This document shows positions 9,701 to 19,808 of a stretch of 64,000 nt of DNA, one piece after another. How positions within the stretch are numbered: the stretch's first letter is position 1; every line of letters begins with the position of its first letter. Location of the stretch: positions 2,641,001-2,705,000 of the forward strand of contig JAFFSR010000344.1 in assembly GCA_017163975.1 (NCBI GenBank). Direction: 5' to 3'. Source of the DNA: Anastatus disparis (lineage: Eukaryota > Arthropoda > Insecta > Hymenoptera > Eupelmidae). Below the pieces are notes generated by a model. The model saw nothing but the letters and a program-made list of their open reading frames with translations, searched no databases and was not told where the DNA came from. The translations under genes and the position numbers were made by a program.

Positions 9701-12599
9701 TGTAGCAGAATTTTTTGAAAGTTATATAATATTTTATTAAAATTTTAATTTTTTATCAATTTAATCAGCTTTGAAAGGACATAACTTAAAAAAATGGAAA
9801 CAAAATGAAAATTGAGGTGAAAACCTTTCGATTGAAGAAAAAAATTATCAAAATTAATTGATTGAAAAGTTGTTAATGAATATAAATTAAAACAAAAGTC
9901 AAGCATAAAACGTACTTGAAGAATTTTTATTGCATTTAAGATCGTTCATCTTAATTTTCGTTCTTTCATAACTTTAGTACCAATGAATTTAGTTGACTTT
10001 TTTTTTATTGAAAGATTTTGATGTTAATTTTTACAACATTCCTCTGAAAATCTTCAAAGATCATATTTTGTAAAGTTATATGCTTTAGAGCTTATTCAGT
10101 TTCCTTAACACAAAAATCTGAGTTCCGATACCTTGACACTTTTCTTGTACATTTGAAACTTTTTTACATTTAGTTGAGTGTAAAACTTAAATAAAAACAT
10201 CTTTTTAACATTTTTTTTAACATATCGTATAATTATCTTTAAACCTAACGAATCACAAAAAATAAATAATATATTTTACAATTTGAATTGTATGATATTG
10301 ATCAAAATACTTTGAAACAAAAGCAATTGTAAGTCATCGTAGAATAGTCAAGGTAATTAATCTATTCTACAATTCATATCATATTTATTAATTTTATCAA
10401 ACTGTTTTTTGCATAATTCAAAATATTTTTTATCAATTTTAATTATTACTCAAAAGAAAAATCAGGCAAAAGATTGAAAGAAGGAATATTCTTTAATTTT
10501 CGAATGATTTTGTTAAAAAGTTTCAATAATTTTAATTTCAAAGTTTCAGTGGATAATAAAAGACAATAAAAATTATAATATATGTAATAATATGATGTAA
10601 TATATTCAATATAATATTTAATAACTTTTTATTACAGTTGTGAGCAGTGTGAATCTTTTAAAAATTCATCAGTTGAAGCTCAGCATTTGAAAAAAGCAGC
10701 ACAGGATGATCACCTAAGAAATAAAGTTGAAGTAAGACGACTCATGAGAGAGGATAAAGAAAGATCGCTTGAAAATGAAAGTATTTGTGTTGCTAATTTT
10801 GACCTCCAGAAGATTCTGAGTACCCCACGATCCGAAATTTCTGTCATGTATTACATGTCAAAACTCTGCGTGTGGAATTTCACAATTTTTCAATTGGGCT
10901 GTCATATTGGTAAGTGCAATGTCTGGAACGAGACTATTGGCAACCGAGGATCGAATGAAATATCGTAGTTTGTATGGAAATTCATTAAATCAAAATGCGA
11001 AACTGGGACAAAGCAATTTATTTTCTATACTGATAATTGTGGAGGTCAGAATAGAAATAAAAACATGTTTTCTATGTATTTAAAGGCAGCTAATGATTTT
11101 GATGTCCAAATAATACATCGGTAAGAATTTCCCTTTGTTTTTCAACTTACTCTTTCAATTTTCAACTTTTAGTGTACTTTTGTTTATTCAATCATTAAAA
11201 AAATTTGATTTTTCATTGTACGCACTAAAATATATATTAAATTTTTAAAATTTTAGAAATGGTATATCTTACTTTCATATTACTAAAATTTTTAGCATAA
11301 ATTATTACATCAAAAAATTAGTCATTCCAAAACAAGGAAAATTTTATTGTCTTGATTAGATATTACGTCCTTTTAATAGTTTGTACACTACAATTTTTTA
11401 ATAAATGTCATTCAAATCCTCTAGTATAATTAAATGAATAATTTATTCATTTAATTATACTAAAAATTACAGCTTGTTGGTTTATTATTGAATAATAATT
11501 CCATTTCATGTAAGTTGTACACTGCCGTAAAAATGTAAAGAGGCGATATCTACATGTAAAATAAAATGAAAAAAACGCTTCAAAATGGTTTTACTCTCAA
11601 TTTTGCTATTATAAGAATTTTTTTTTTAACAAATAAGTATTTATTTAAGTAAAACGCACGCGCTGTTTCTGTCCGTAATTTCAAAAATGAGTTTTTTTTT
11701 TTTATGATCCTATGAAAAACTGTAGATATAGTTGAATTACATATATAAAATTATAAAGGAAACAGAAAAAAAGCACATCTGCTTTTTGCATAAATGTCAC
11801 TAACTACATATATTTTCTTTATTTCTTTTCAAGGTCTATGCTTAGATCATTTTTCTAATCCAAAAAGCATAACTGCAGTAGATATACCACTCAATAAGAA
11901 TTTCGACCTTTTTACATTTGCACGACAGTATTTCAAAAGCTGTAAATAAAGTTTGATGACGTTTACTCAACTTTCTAGTAATGTTGGAATTTTTTAGTAT
12001 TATCAATTCGTTGGTAAATTCAAATTAAATAATTCGTAAAAATAAAAAAATTTCAATTATAAAAAAGTAGAATGAAAAAAAAAATTTTTTAATATTTTAA
12101 AATACATAAAAATGTACTATTTTGTTTATTTATTATAATTTATTATTTATCTTACAGTATCTTAACGTTATGTATCATATTTAGATTTTTAGAAGTAGGA
12201 CATACGCAATCTGATGGGGACTCTATGCACGCCCGTATTGAGAATTATTCTCGGAATAAAGATATCTTCACCCAGGATCAGTGGGTACGTCTCATGATTG
12301 AATGTAAAGGAGAAAATCCTTATGTAGTCGAGGAAATGACCCAAGAGGATATATTCAATTTAGAAAAATTGTCCGACCAGTTAAATTGCAAGGCAGTGAA
12401 GATATCCAAAGTCCGAGAAATAAAAGTTATCCCAAAAAGTCATCTAGTAAATATAAAGTATGATTTTTTTGAGAAAACAAAAAAAATTAATATATTTAAA
12501 AAAAATGTGAATATTAAAATGATACAGTCGTTCCAATTAAAACGGGCTTATGATAAGAAAATCCCACTTGCGCCAAGGAAGAAAAAAGATTACTTTTAA
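5115..12599 (+). CDS. Spliced DDE transposase-like gene (5' end missing, one in-frame stop)
   Basis: At least seven exons (5115-5195, 5880-6005, 6215-6319, 8532-9029, 9176-9539, 10638-11120, 12185-12599) join through GT/AG introns, and every junction keeps the same reading phase. The N-terminal exons are acidic and Ser/Asn-rich. The 8532 exon is basic then Cys-rich (CPEKCRFAC). The middle has HIRSFPVMDSHYCR and PKKDRCEQC. The C-terminal part has ANFDLQK, YTDNCGGQNRN and GHTQSDGDSMHARIE, read here as the three acidic catalytic positions of a DDE nuclease. These motifs recall a widespread insect/cnidarian transposon-encoded protein whose superfamily I cannot name. A TAG at 10966-10968 is the only break. 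No terminal inverted repeats were found around it, so a domesticated gene and a lightly damaged transposon are both open. Confidence 0.72.
5880..6005 (+). CDS. Exon B of the transposase-like gene
   Basis: It is 126 bp (42 codons), phase 1 in and out, acceptor ...TTTTTTAG, donor GTAAAT. It is Ser/Asn-rich and ends ...LLQDDVAEEYKSP. The end resembles the end of exon C, suggesting that the two arose by exon duplication. Confidence 0.6.
6215..6319 (+). CDS. Exon C of the transposase-like gene
   Basis: It is 105 bp (35 codons), symmetric phase 1, acceptor ...TTCTTAG, donor GTGAAT. It ends ...HLQENVQEQYDLE, comparable with LLQDDVAEEYKSP in exon B. A further possible exon starts at 6866 after a CACAG acceptor (GPKRKFFFN...) in the same phase, but it runs to a stop without a clear donor and is probably dead or alternative. 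Confidence 0.6.
6738..6785. repeat. (TA)n microsatellite
   Basis: About 20 TA units lie inside the intron between exons C and E. Confidence 0.9.
8532..9029 (+). CDS. Exon E of the transposase-like gene
   Basis: It is 498 bp (166 codons), phase 1 in and out. It starts GSSSNDTSCKDSQ and carries a basic run with two Lys/Arg-rich blocks (RRVVKRKP, KKRKR), which could act as a nuclear localisation signal. It then has CPEKCRFACNKKIN and a Trp/Phe-containing segment (SFDQFWAVSDKRKQW), and ends RTMFLNTL. The Cys spacing followed by a hydrophobic helix matches the pre-catalytic region of this insect transposon protein family as I remember it. GC content is clearly above the flanking introns. Confidence 0.75.
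9176..9539 (+). CDS. Exon F of the transposase-like gene
   Basis: The acceptor TGCAG and donor GTAAGA are both strong. It reads DISYQCVRTAKLKMM, GVIDGDKRGIH, EHIRSFPVMDSHYCRENS, then a Tyr-rich helix and FFHPKKD, with two bases carried into exon G to make Arg. The block HIRSFP..SHYCR..S..KYL is the most family-specific part of the protein. Confidence 0.78.
9655..9900. repeat. Decayed relative of the foldback element at 60589-61263
   Basis: AATCATGAAAAAAGCCGC followed by TCCAT (9671-9694) matches 60656 onward with one change, and GAAAACCTTTCGATT with its flanks matches the inner arm near 61021-61045 in inverse orientation. The rest has drifted and no ends are recognisable. It lies in the intron between exons F and G. 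Confidence 0.5.
10638..11120 (+). CDS. Exon G of the transposase-like gene, with internal TAG
   Basis: After an acceptor ATTACAG it reads CEQCESF, a charged helix, then ANFDLQKILSTPRSEIS, YYMSKLCVWNFTIFQLG and, past the TAG at 10966-10968, FVWKFIKSK, FIFYTDNCGGQNRNKNMF and VQIIHR to a GTAAGA donor. DLQ and DNCGGQN would supply the first two catalytic Asp. Sequence on both sides of the TAG continues the same domain in the same frame, so this is a point nonsense change, a readthrough codon or an assembly error, not an exon end. Confidence 0.75.
11422..11462. repeat. Perfect 41 bp palindrome
   Basis: Two 19 bp arms (TAGTATAATTAAATGAATA and its complement) are separated by ATT, inside the intron between exons G and H. 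It is AT-only apart from one G:C pair per arm and could extrude as a cruciform. No function can be assigned. Confidence 0.8.
12185..12599 (+). CDS. Last exon of the transposase-like gene
   Basis: The acceptor ATATTTAG completes an Arg codon from exon G, and the exon reads FLEVGHTQSDGDSMHARIE, giving the likely catalytic Glu, then DIFTQDQWVRLMIECK, PYVVEEM and a Lys-rich tail to TAA at 12597-12599. There are no internal stops. The GHTQ..GDSMHA.IE block is strongly recognisable as the end of this transposase family's nuclease core. Confidence 0.78.
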
Positions 12600-12642
12600 T
12601 AATTGAAGAAGTTATTTTTACAATATTTTTCAGATACTAAAT

Positions 12643-12737
12643 CTCAATGTACTTTGTTTACAAACACCAAAAATCTCTGTCGCTAATTAGCACCAAAAAT
12701 GGTATAGCATAATTACAGTGACGTCGAATAAATAAAA
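12643..12737 (+). repeat. 3' fragment of a tRNA-derived SINE
   Basis: It contains CTTTGTTTACAAACA, CGTCGCTAATTAGCA-like sequence (TGTCGCTAATTAGCACC) and an ATAGCATAA block in the same order as the complete SINE at 49558-49757. It lacks the tRNA-like head. Confidence 0.65.
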
Positions 12738-13204
12738 CTTACTCTCTTTCCAAGTGGAAATATATAAAAGAAATATATATATAAAAAGATTTTATAAATA
12801 ATTATTTTGCATTTATAGTAAAAAAATTTAATTATTTTATTTGATTACAACTTAAAATCATGATGTAAATACATTTTTAAAAGTAATAAATTGTTTTTAA
12901 TTATACCTATCCTTAGAGTGATTATTAAGAAATGAAAAGAACAATTTAAAAATTTCTTTTTTTATAAGTAATAATAAATTTAATATAAAGTTAATTTTTT
13001 CAAATGGAACATCAAAGAAAATGCTTTATTATAGGATGTAATATATATTTAATTGGATTTGAAAATTCATTTTCCAAAAACAATTATAAATACAAGGGCA
13101 CAGTTGTCGGGACAGGCACAGTAATGAGTTCTAAAACCCTATTACCATTATAATTTGAAATATAAATGATAAATTATTATCAAACTATTGCAAATTGTAT
13201 AAGT
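12738..13204. other. AT-rich spacer
   Basis: No feature was seen between the SINE fragment and the minisatellite. Confidence 0.4.
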
Positions 13205-13209
13205 ATTTA

Positions 13210-13660
13210 TCAGCGTTTCGTAAATTGTGCTCCTTTTGGTCCGAGTCTGGTGTAACGTGCTTTTTTCGTAGGAGCTTCATGAATCGTGCTATTTTTTAAA
13301 ATTCATTAAGTCCTGCTCTTTTACTTCGAAGCTTCATGAATAGTGCTTATTTTCGTTCGAGTTTAACAAGTCATGATTTTTTTCGTTAGAACTTTGCGAG
13401 CCGTGCTTCTCTTCGTTAAGACTTTGCAAACCGTGCTTCTTTTCGTCAAAACTTAGCGAGCCGTGCTTCTTTTCGTCAAAACTTAGCGAGCCGTGCTTTT
13501 CTTCGTCGGAGTTCTGCGAGCTGTGCTATTTTTCGTCAGAACACGGCGAGTCGTGCTAATTTTCGTCTGATACTGTGAGTGGTGCTTATTTTCACCTAAA
13601 GTGGTGAGTAGTGCTAATCTTCGTCAAACTCTGTGAATCGTGCTTTTTTTCGTACGGGGC
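13210..13660 (+). repeat. 30 bp minisatellite
   Basis: About 14 imperfect copies of a ~30 bp unit (core TTTCGTCAAAACTTAGCGAG followed by CCGTGCTTCT). The three units near 13440-13500 are nearly identical, and homogeneity falls outward in both directions, as expected of unequal crossing-over. It is richer in GC than its surroundings and ends where the R4-type LINE homology begins. Confidence 0.85.
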
Positions 13661-15767
13661 GTCGATATATAAGATGACTGATTACTAACCCTCCCTTCTC
13701 CATGGTATATCCTCCGCTCTTTTTATTTAATATGTTTGAGATAAGATTTAGGGCAATACAGAACCACAGTGAACTCAATGAGTCTCCCTGAATGATATGC
13801 CTTTATGTATTCCTATTGGTTCTGTTTCTATCATTGTTCCATCTTGTCCTTGTATTCTAAGCCTAGTTTTCCATTTTTCCATAACTGATCCTAAGAGGGT
13901 GATTAATGGGTTAATTTTATAGATTTTTAAAATTTCGACAAGCCACGAGTGAGGAATTCTATCGAAAGTTTTCCTGTAGTCTATATACCCTATGTACAAG
14001 TCTTTTTTCTTTTTTGTAGCTTCTTCAGTTATTATAGTGTCTATAATGAGTTGTTTTTTACATCCTTGACATCCTTTTCTGCATCCTTTTTGTTCCTCAC
14101 TAAGAACATTGTTGTCTTCCAGATGTTTATAGATTCTATTGGAGAGAATAAGTGTTAGTGGCTTGTAGATGGTACATAAATAAGTAATAGGCCTGTATTT
14201 TTCTGGGTTGGAAGTGGAGGGTTTTGATTTGGGTAGCAGGTAAGTTATTCCAGTGGTTAAAAAATCTGGTGTTTGTTGTGTACTATCCAGGAGTTTCTCG
14301 AAGGCTCGCTTAAGATGATTGTGTACTGTGGTAAACTTTTTCAACCAGAAGTTATAAATCTCATCTGGTCCTGGTGCTTTCCAATTAGTAAGGGTCCTCG
14401 TAGTTTTTCTAATCTCTTCCGTGGTAATGTTATCATACTGTATGACAGGGATGTTGTTCACTTTTTCTTTTTCAGTTTTAATCCATTTTGCCCTGTTGTT
14501 GTGTAAAATTTCTTTCGACCAAAGGTTCTTCCAGTATCTAGTACTGGTATTAATATCTGGGTATTTGTCTAATTCATTGGACTGTGCAGATTCCAGATAC
14601 CTGTAAAAGGATCTTTGATTCGTTTCAAACATTGCATTCTCTTTGCGTCTCTAGTTGCTTATCTTGTATCTTCTGAGGCGAGCTAATTTAATTGCTAATT
14701 TCTGTTTTAAGAACTCAAGAACTTCTAGTGATGTACTGTTATCTTTGTTGATATTCTTAGTAAGTATTTGTTTAGTCTTTCTATTTACTTTTCAATTTTT
14801 ATTATTATTTTTGAATTGTGTTAGTACACCGATGTCTTTTCTTAACTTCTCTATGCTTATTTTCGAGTCTTTTCTGCCATGCGGGTGTACGATCTGTTTT
14901 CCCCTTCCACCTCTCAGCAGGTTTAAAGTCTTGGTTGATTTCTAGGGTTGTGATTGCACCTAGGTATATTATTGTATTAATCTCTAGCAGATCATCTTGC
15001 ATATTTAATTTCCGTTTAATTACGTTATTCATACTATTGATAATCTTATTCGTATTCAAATTGTATTTCAATCTTATCAGTGCTGGTCTGCTAGTAGGGT
15101 CCATACCACAAAACTTTATGAAATTTCTCTCAAACGTATCCTCGATCTGCTTATCAATATGGCTTACACTATGGACTGGCGCCGTCACAATTAATGATTC
15201 TTTGGGTTCATAAGTTTCTTTAATCATTCCCAAATTCACAGCTACTTCTCGCCTTATTTCCATACATACTTTTGGATCTATCCGATTCTTCATGATTATT
15301 TGGCGTTTTCGATCCAATATATTTTGTATCATTTTATTTTTTAAGTGTAGAAATCGTTGCAATACACGTTGATGTAATTCACATTCATATGGTTCTTTAC
15401 TTGTTTCCGACTTAGTAATTTCCAGAAAAGTCTTGTATATGTGTTGGTTAATTTCGTCTGTCCATTTTGTGCATGACCTCTGACGAACTTCATGCGTGGG
15501 TTGATCATTCTGACTGTCTACAACACAGCTTGAAGGCGACTTCTCACTTCCAGTTGCTTGATTACTTCTTGCTTTGCTTCTATTATTATTATTATTATTA
15601 TTATCATCATCATCATCATCATCATCATCATTATCATCATCATTGATGTGACGATGACGCCCAGGAGCGGTTGGGCAATGCCCGGAACTTGGAAGACAAC
15701 ACTTGCTCAAGGGCCTCCTCAAGCCGACTTCCTCCTCAAGCCGACTCCCCTTCAAGCCGACTCCCAT
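13650..15767 (-). pseudogene. R4/Dong-clade non-LTR retrotransposon relic
   Basis: Reading right to left, an open frame (15767-14805) gives an N-terminal Asp/Asn run and a conserved helical region. A decayed stretch with a TAG follows near 14650, then a reverse transcriptase frame (14632-13775). RT motifs visible are NWKAPGPDEIYNFWLKK, EKYRPITYLCTIYKPLT, EEQKGCRKGCQGCKKQLI, GYIDYRKTFDRIPHSWL and GIHKG. A frameshift near 13785 leads to ...GDSLSSLWFCIALN and SHLIYID, where the FADD-like catalytic box should follow, but homology stops at the minisatellite. So the RT palm is cut at its active site and the endonuclease-bearing 3' part is absent. The motif style fits R4/Dong elements, which are known to favour TAA/ATT repeats; ATT/ATC repeats flank the 5' end here. 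Confidence 0.75.
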
Positions 15768-15790
15768 AATAATAATAATAATAATGATGA
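15581..15790. repeat. ATT/ATC trinucleotide repeats around a GC-rich insert
   Basis: (ATT)n/(ATC)n runs at 15581-15645 and an AAT run at 15767-15787 enclose ~120 bp of GC-rich sequence. That insert contains three near-copies of an AAGCCGACTYCC word (15720-15765). The first run encodes the Asp/Asn homopolymers of the minus-strand frame, so those residues are probably repeat read-through, not protein. Confidence 0.8.
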
Positions 15791-16284
15791 TGAAAGTACA
15801 AAATAAACCATTCAGAAAATAGAAATTCTAAGCTCTGAAAAAATTTATATAAATTCTACTCTCAATTTGCAACTAGAAATAATTTTATGAGTAAATCTTT
15901 AAAACCCTTACACGGAAAACTCTATTTTAGTTAAAACACGGTGAACGATGAAGCGCCCTATTGTGACTGTAGGCATAACTATCTTTTCACAGTGATCGTA
16001 ATAATAATAAGAATATCTTTTCACTGAAAATATCAGTGTTCATACTTGACGTTTTACTCTTAACGTTTCAAAGAATTTTAAAGAATGAAAATCCTTTCTG
16101 CTCATTTTGCGTAGCCACACTATGGGAATAAGAAATCATACATTGAAAATCTTTGTGAACGCACGACGAATGAACGTGCACGTTTAGTTAAATATTGCAT
16201 AAATTGAGATCCTTGTAAATCGATGAGTAGTTCACTGAATAATAGCATGACGTCGCTCTGATACTGAATTTACGTATCTTACAT
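15791..16284. other. Non-coding spacer
   Basis: No gene was seen. Short words such as CTCGGTG/CACGGTG suggest that the outer reaches of the foldback at 16285-16925 extend into this stretch, too diverged to delimit. Confidence 0.35.
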
Positions 16285-16925
16285 AGAGAGTGCTTCTCTT
16301 TTGGGTTGTTGATTTCGCTCAATGTTTTTAGATGTTAAAATATGAATGAAGTTAAAATGTTAGATTCCAACGCTTCATATTTTCCTAGTTACAGGAAATG
16401 AAAATTACTGAAAAAATTACCAGATTTTCAAATGTTTATAGTTTTTTAGCATTGATAGCCAGAAGCTTAAAACTTTTTAATAAAAGTTGAGCTCAAATCC
16501 ATTAAAAATATCACTTATAGTGTATTAAAATATTATTTTTTTCTCAAGTTATAGCGTAATGAAGATTACACCTAAATGTTCTTTATTAAATATTGATTAG
16601 AAATAAAAGCTGAATTTCGTTCCAATCTTTATTACTCTATACCTTAGGGGGAAATGATTATTTGATATACTATAAGAACTATTTTAAAAGTATTTGAGCT
16701 CAGCCTCTATTTTCAAAAGTTTTAAGCTTATATCTAATAATGCTAATAAACTATAAGCGTTCGGAAATCTAGTAACTTTTTTAGTGACTTTCTTTGATTG
16801 AATGTAACTAGGGAAATATTGAGCGTTGGCCTCTAAAATTTTGTCTTCGTATTTCTCCATTCAGAAAGATTTCTCGAAACTGTAGCAAAATCGGTGACCC
16901 AAAAGAGAAACATTCTTCTTGTTGG
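16285..16925. repeat. Diverged foldback element
   Basis: Left-arm words TGCTTCTCTTTTGGGTTGTT, TTCCAACGCTTCATATTT, CCTAGTTACA, AGCTTAAAACTTTT and TTGAGCTCAAA recur in inverse order and orientation at 16690-16920 (TTTGAGCTCAG, AAAAGTTTTAAGCTT, TGTAACTAGG, AAATATTGAGCGTTGG, GACCCAAAAGAGAAACATTC). Arms are ~220 bp and well diverged. Ends were not identified. Confidence 0.65.
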
Positions 16926-17151
16926 TCTTAGAGTTTTTAGATTAACGATTTCGAGCACCATGATTCGAAGAGAAAAGGATTCTCGGTGTAGTTTTAAGTG
17001 AAAAAATAATTAAGTAGGTAATTTTATTATATTTTTTTACTATTCATTATTCTTAATTCCTTTGACCTATACCTCTGAATTTTGTTTCGTATCTTTTGGA
17101 TATTTAGTGGAATATTTTCACAGATTCTCAAAAAATTTCATTTTTTATTAA

Positions 17152-17785
17152 CCCATTAAAGCCCATGGCCACACCAGTACAGATCGAGCCAAACTAACAG
17201 TTAGAAGTGTACCATGTAAATAAAAATGCTTACGCGTTTTTTTTTGTTTAGTTTATTAATTGTTAATTAACGATTTGTTTAAACAAATTATTGCAAAATT
17301 AAGTTTTTGCAAAATCTGGCAGCGGCAGTAGATTATACAGGAAAAATTACATGAAAAACATGTATAACGGAATGTCAAAATATGAATTGTTTATTGGTAA
17401 AATTTAAATAAACAAATTAGCATATCTGTTCCCTGGCTCTGCCATGGCTAAGCAATGCGGGATGTAGAAAAACGAATTGAAGAATGTATGCCATAGCTGA
17501 AAATAAAAGGTTTTCTTGAAAAAACATTGTTGAAATAATTTGTTTATTAACAAATTGTTTAAACAAATTATTTCAAAAATGAGTTTTTGCAAAATCTGAC
17601 ATCAGCAATCAATTCTAAATGAAAAACTACAGAAAAACATGTATAATAACATCTTAAAGTATTAATTATTCATTGGTGAAAGAGTATGATAAGATAAGAT
17701 AGGCGAAATGACACCCCTCGGGGATTCGGGATTTGGTTGCATGAATGGTCGACATATATCGAATAATGAGTTTTAAGATTATCAA
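17152..17785 (+). repeat. Left arm of the piggyBac-like block
   Basis: The arm contains two diverged subrepeats of about 160 bp. Each starts near TTTGTTTATTAA, passes through AGTTTTTGCAAAATCTG, and ends in an ATTCATTGGTRAA-like block (about 17243-17405 and 17536-17680). Between them is TCCCTGGCTCTGCCATGG, the uninterrupted version of the site hit by the nested palindrome in the right arm. The inner boundary (CGAATAATGAGTTTTAAG) matches the right arm up to 17785. Confidence 0.8.
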
Positions 17786-17847
17786 GAGATTGAATTCCGA
17801 TGCAGAAAATCTGGTAAAAATTATCGAAAGAATCAACTTCATGAAAA

Positions 17848-18372
17848 ATGTTCAAAATACTTTGGCACTTGAAGTCCATTGATAATAATTGGAATCGAAA
17901 GACCGTACCTTTTCAGCAGTTATCATCAAAGGAAATACTTGACTTTCCCGAAATGACGTTAAAAGATCTTAAAGTTTCCTTTACTGGTACTTATCAGTTA
18001 TCGCAATCAGTTTCCTATTTGGCAGAAATTCTAGAAGATGACGGTTCATTATTGTTCAGCTATTCAAAAGAACAGCCAGATATTGTAAGATTTGAGGTTC
18101 AATCGAGACACGTCAGAAGAAAAAAGTATAAATGTTATATACAGTACTGCTCAAAAACGGTCGGCATCAATGGCATTAAGAGCTTTGCTGCAATTGTGCA
18201 AACGGGGACAGAACAATTCGGTGCTGCTCCCATCTAGCAGCTATTATTTTTTATTTAAGTTACGCAAGATACTTATCTCGTATATTTAGACCAGCTGAAG
18301 TCTTAACTACACTCTTCGATGTACAACAAATCGAACCCGTAATAGAAGAAAACAGTGAAGATAAAGACTGAA
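17848..18372 (+). pseudogene. SWIM-type zinc-finger C-terminus of a transposase, frameshifted
   Basis: The open frame to 18237 reads FQQLSSKEILDFPEMTLKDL, GTYQLSQSVSYLAE, VRFEVQSRHVRRKKYKCYIQY. After frameshifts near 18180-18200, the other frame gives DRTIRCCSHLAAIIFYLSYA and FRPAEVLTTLFD...PVIEE to a TGA at 18370-18372. QSRH...YKCYIQY followed by C..G.RT..CC.H is the SWIM finger found at the end of a large family of insect transposon proteins. Upstream nuclease exons are absent, so only the tail survives. Its boundary with the left arm at ~17786 is not a recognisable element end. Confidence 0.7.
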
Positions 18373-18496
18373 TCAATATTCACAAATAATGACTAAATAT
18401 TAATAAATATTGTTATAATGAATAAAAAAATTATGTATTATATTTACTTGTTTTTATTATTCTTCTACAATGCATGCAACGTAATGATTTCCTTAA

Positions 18497-18875
18497 GAGG
18501 AGGCCTTATAGCTCTGTCCTTGTCTAATCTAAATTTTCGTTATTATTAATAAATTAAATATTGTTATACAAAAGTAAGGATATAGCCCAAAAGATTTCAG
18601 GACGAGCAAACGATCTTATTCTATGAAAAAATATAGAATTTTTATTAGTTTTCGAGTGAGGTCTGAAACGGAAAAACAATTGAACTTGATAACTGCTTTT
18701 CCGTTTCAGACCTCACTCAAAAACTAATAAAAATTTTATATTTTTTCATTAAATAAGATCGTTTGCTCGTCCTGAAATCTATTGGGCTGTATCCTTACTT
18801 TTGTATAACAATATTTAATTTATTATTAATAACAAAAATTTAGATTAGACAAGGACAGAGCTATACGGCTGCCTC
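18497..18875. mobile_element. Foldback MITE, family M2
   Basis: The 379 bp palindrome has ends GAGGAGGCC... and ...GGCTGCCTC, TTAA on the left and TTAG on the right, and arms meeting near 18690 at a ~25 bp spacer. Arm identity is high (for example TTTCCGTTTCAGACCTCACT and its complement). The sequence is unrelated to M1, but the TTAA-GA terminus is the same. Confidence 0.9.
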
Positions 18876-19078
18876 TTAGTATCAAAAGTGATAACTTTTT
18901 TATATAAAACTCTTTTTTAATTCTTAATTGATTTTTAAATATATATCATTGCTTTTATATACAATATTTTTTTATTTGATTTTCTACAATTACAGAATAA
19001 AAATAACGAAAAGTTCTATATAATTTTGAATACATTCTTTACAAAAATAATTGTTTATCTAAAATAGCCAGAGCCAAG

Positions 19079-19720
19079 ATGGCGGACGGGGAGTTGCCTC
19101 TTGAGGCAATTCCTCCCGATATTGCTTATAAATGTCATCCCAATAAGCTAAATGCAACGGTTTTTTGTGCTATGTGTGGTGATGTGTTTCACAAGAGTGA
19201 TTTTAATAGAAAAAAAGGTGTAAAATATTTAAACAGTGTATTGGTTGTGTGTGAAGAGCATCCAGATGCTGACCTAACCTCAATAAAAGGTGAAAACATA
19301 TGTGACATTATACAAAATTTGCAAATAGAGTGTACTAAAAATGAGACAGATATTAAAAAAATAAACAAGAAATACAAAATATTACAGAACGATCATGCTA
19401 AATTACAAACAAAATACGAAGCGCTTTTAGCAGAAAAAAGAAAGAATGATGAAGTAGACGAAGAAAGAGATAATATAAGAGATAAAAACTACGAGGAACT
19501 ATTAGAACCTGTTAAAACTGAAAATAAATTACTTTGGGATCTAAACTATGAACTTAAGGACAAAAATGCTCTTTTGAAAGAACTACTGGAAAAAGAAAAA
19601 GCCATACCGAAAACAAACCTCAAGACTTTTGCTGAGGTGGCAGCAACGAAACAAATAATTGAACGTCCTAAAACAATACCGAAAATTGTAATAAAAAAAA
19701 GAATAAAGATGATAAAATAA
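19079..19720 (+). CDS. LINE ORF1 protein (Cys/His finger plus coiled coil)
   Basis: The protein has 213 residues. Residues ~18-60 hold a PHD-like Cys/His set (CHPNKL..., VFCAMCGDVFHKSD, VCEEHPDAD), followed by a long charged coiled coil (~75-185: NETDIKKINKKYKILQND..., KTENKLLWDLNYELKDKN). The C-terminus is basic. ORF1 proteins of this type bind element RNA and oligomerise through the coiled coil. The start ATG follows AGCCAAG and is the first in the frame. The ORF is intact, and ORF2 begins 88 bp downstream in another frame. Confidence 0.8.
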   Translation: MADGELPLEAIPPDIAYKCHPNKLNATVFCAMCGDVFHKSDFNRKKGVKYLNSVLVVCEEHPDADLTSIKGENICDIIQNLQIECTKNETDIKKINKKYKILQNDHAKLQTKYEALLAEKRKNDEVDEERDNIRDKNYEELLEPVKTENKLLWDLNYELKDKNALLKELLEKEKAIPKTNLKTFAEVAATKQIIERPKTIPKIVIKKRIKMIK

Positions 19721-19808
19721 ATGTTAAAGACAGTGTCATAAAATATTTAGTAAAAGAAAAATCTATACAAATATATAGATTTATCCACTACCACTACCAG
19801 AACGCGCA

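Noticed and set aside
13210..13660. CRISPR-like array of 30 bp repeats
   Set aside because: Units are contiguous with no spacers; it is a minisatellite.
14818..15213. 131-residue plus-strand ORF rich in Ser/Leu/Phe
   Set aside because: Complement of the R4/Dong frame on the minus strand.
18920..19078. Promoter of the LINE
   Set aside because: LINEs of this type use internal promoters with no readable consensus; nothing specific could be supported.
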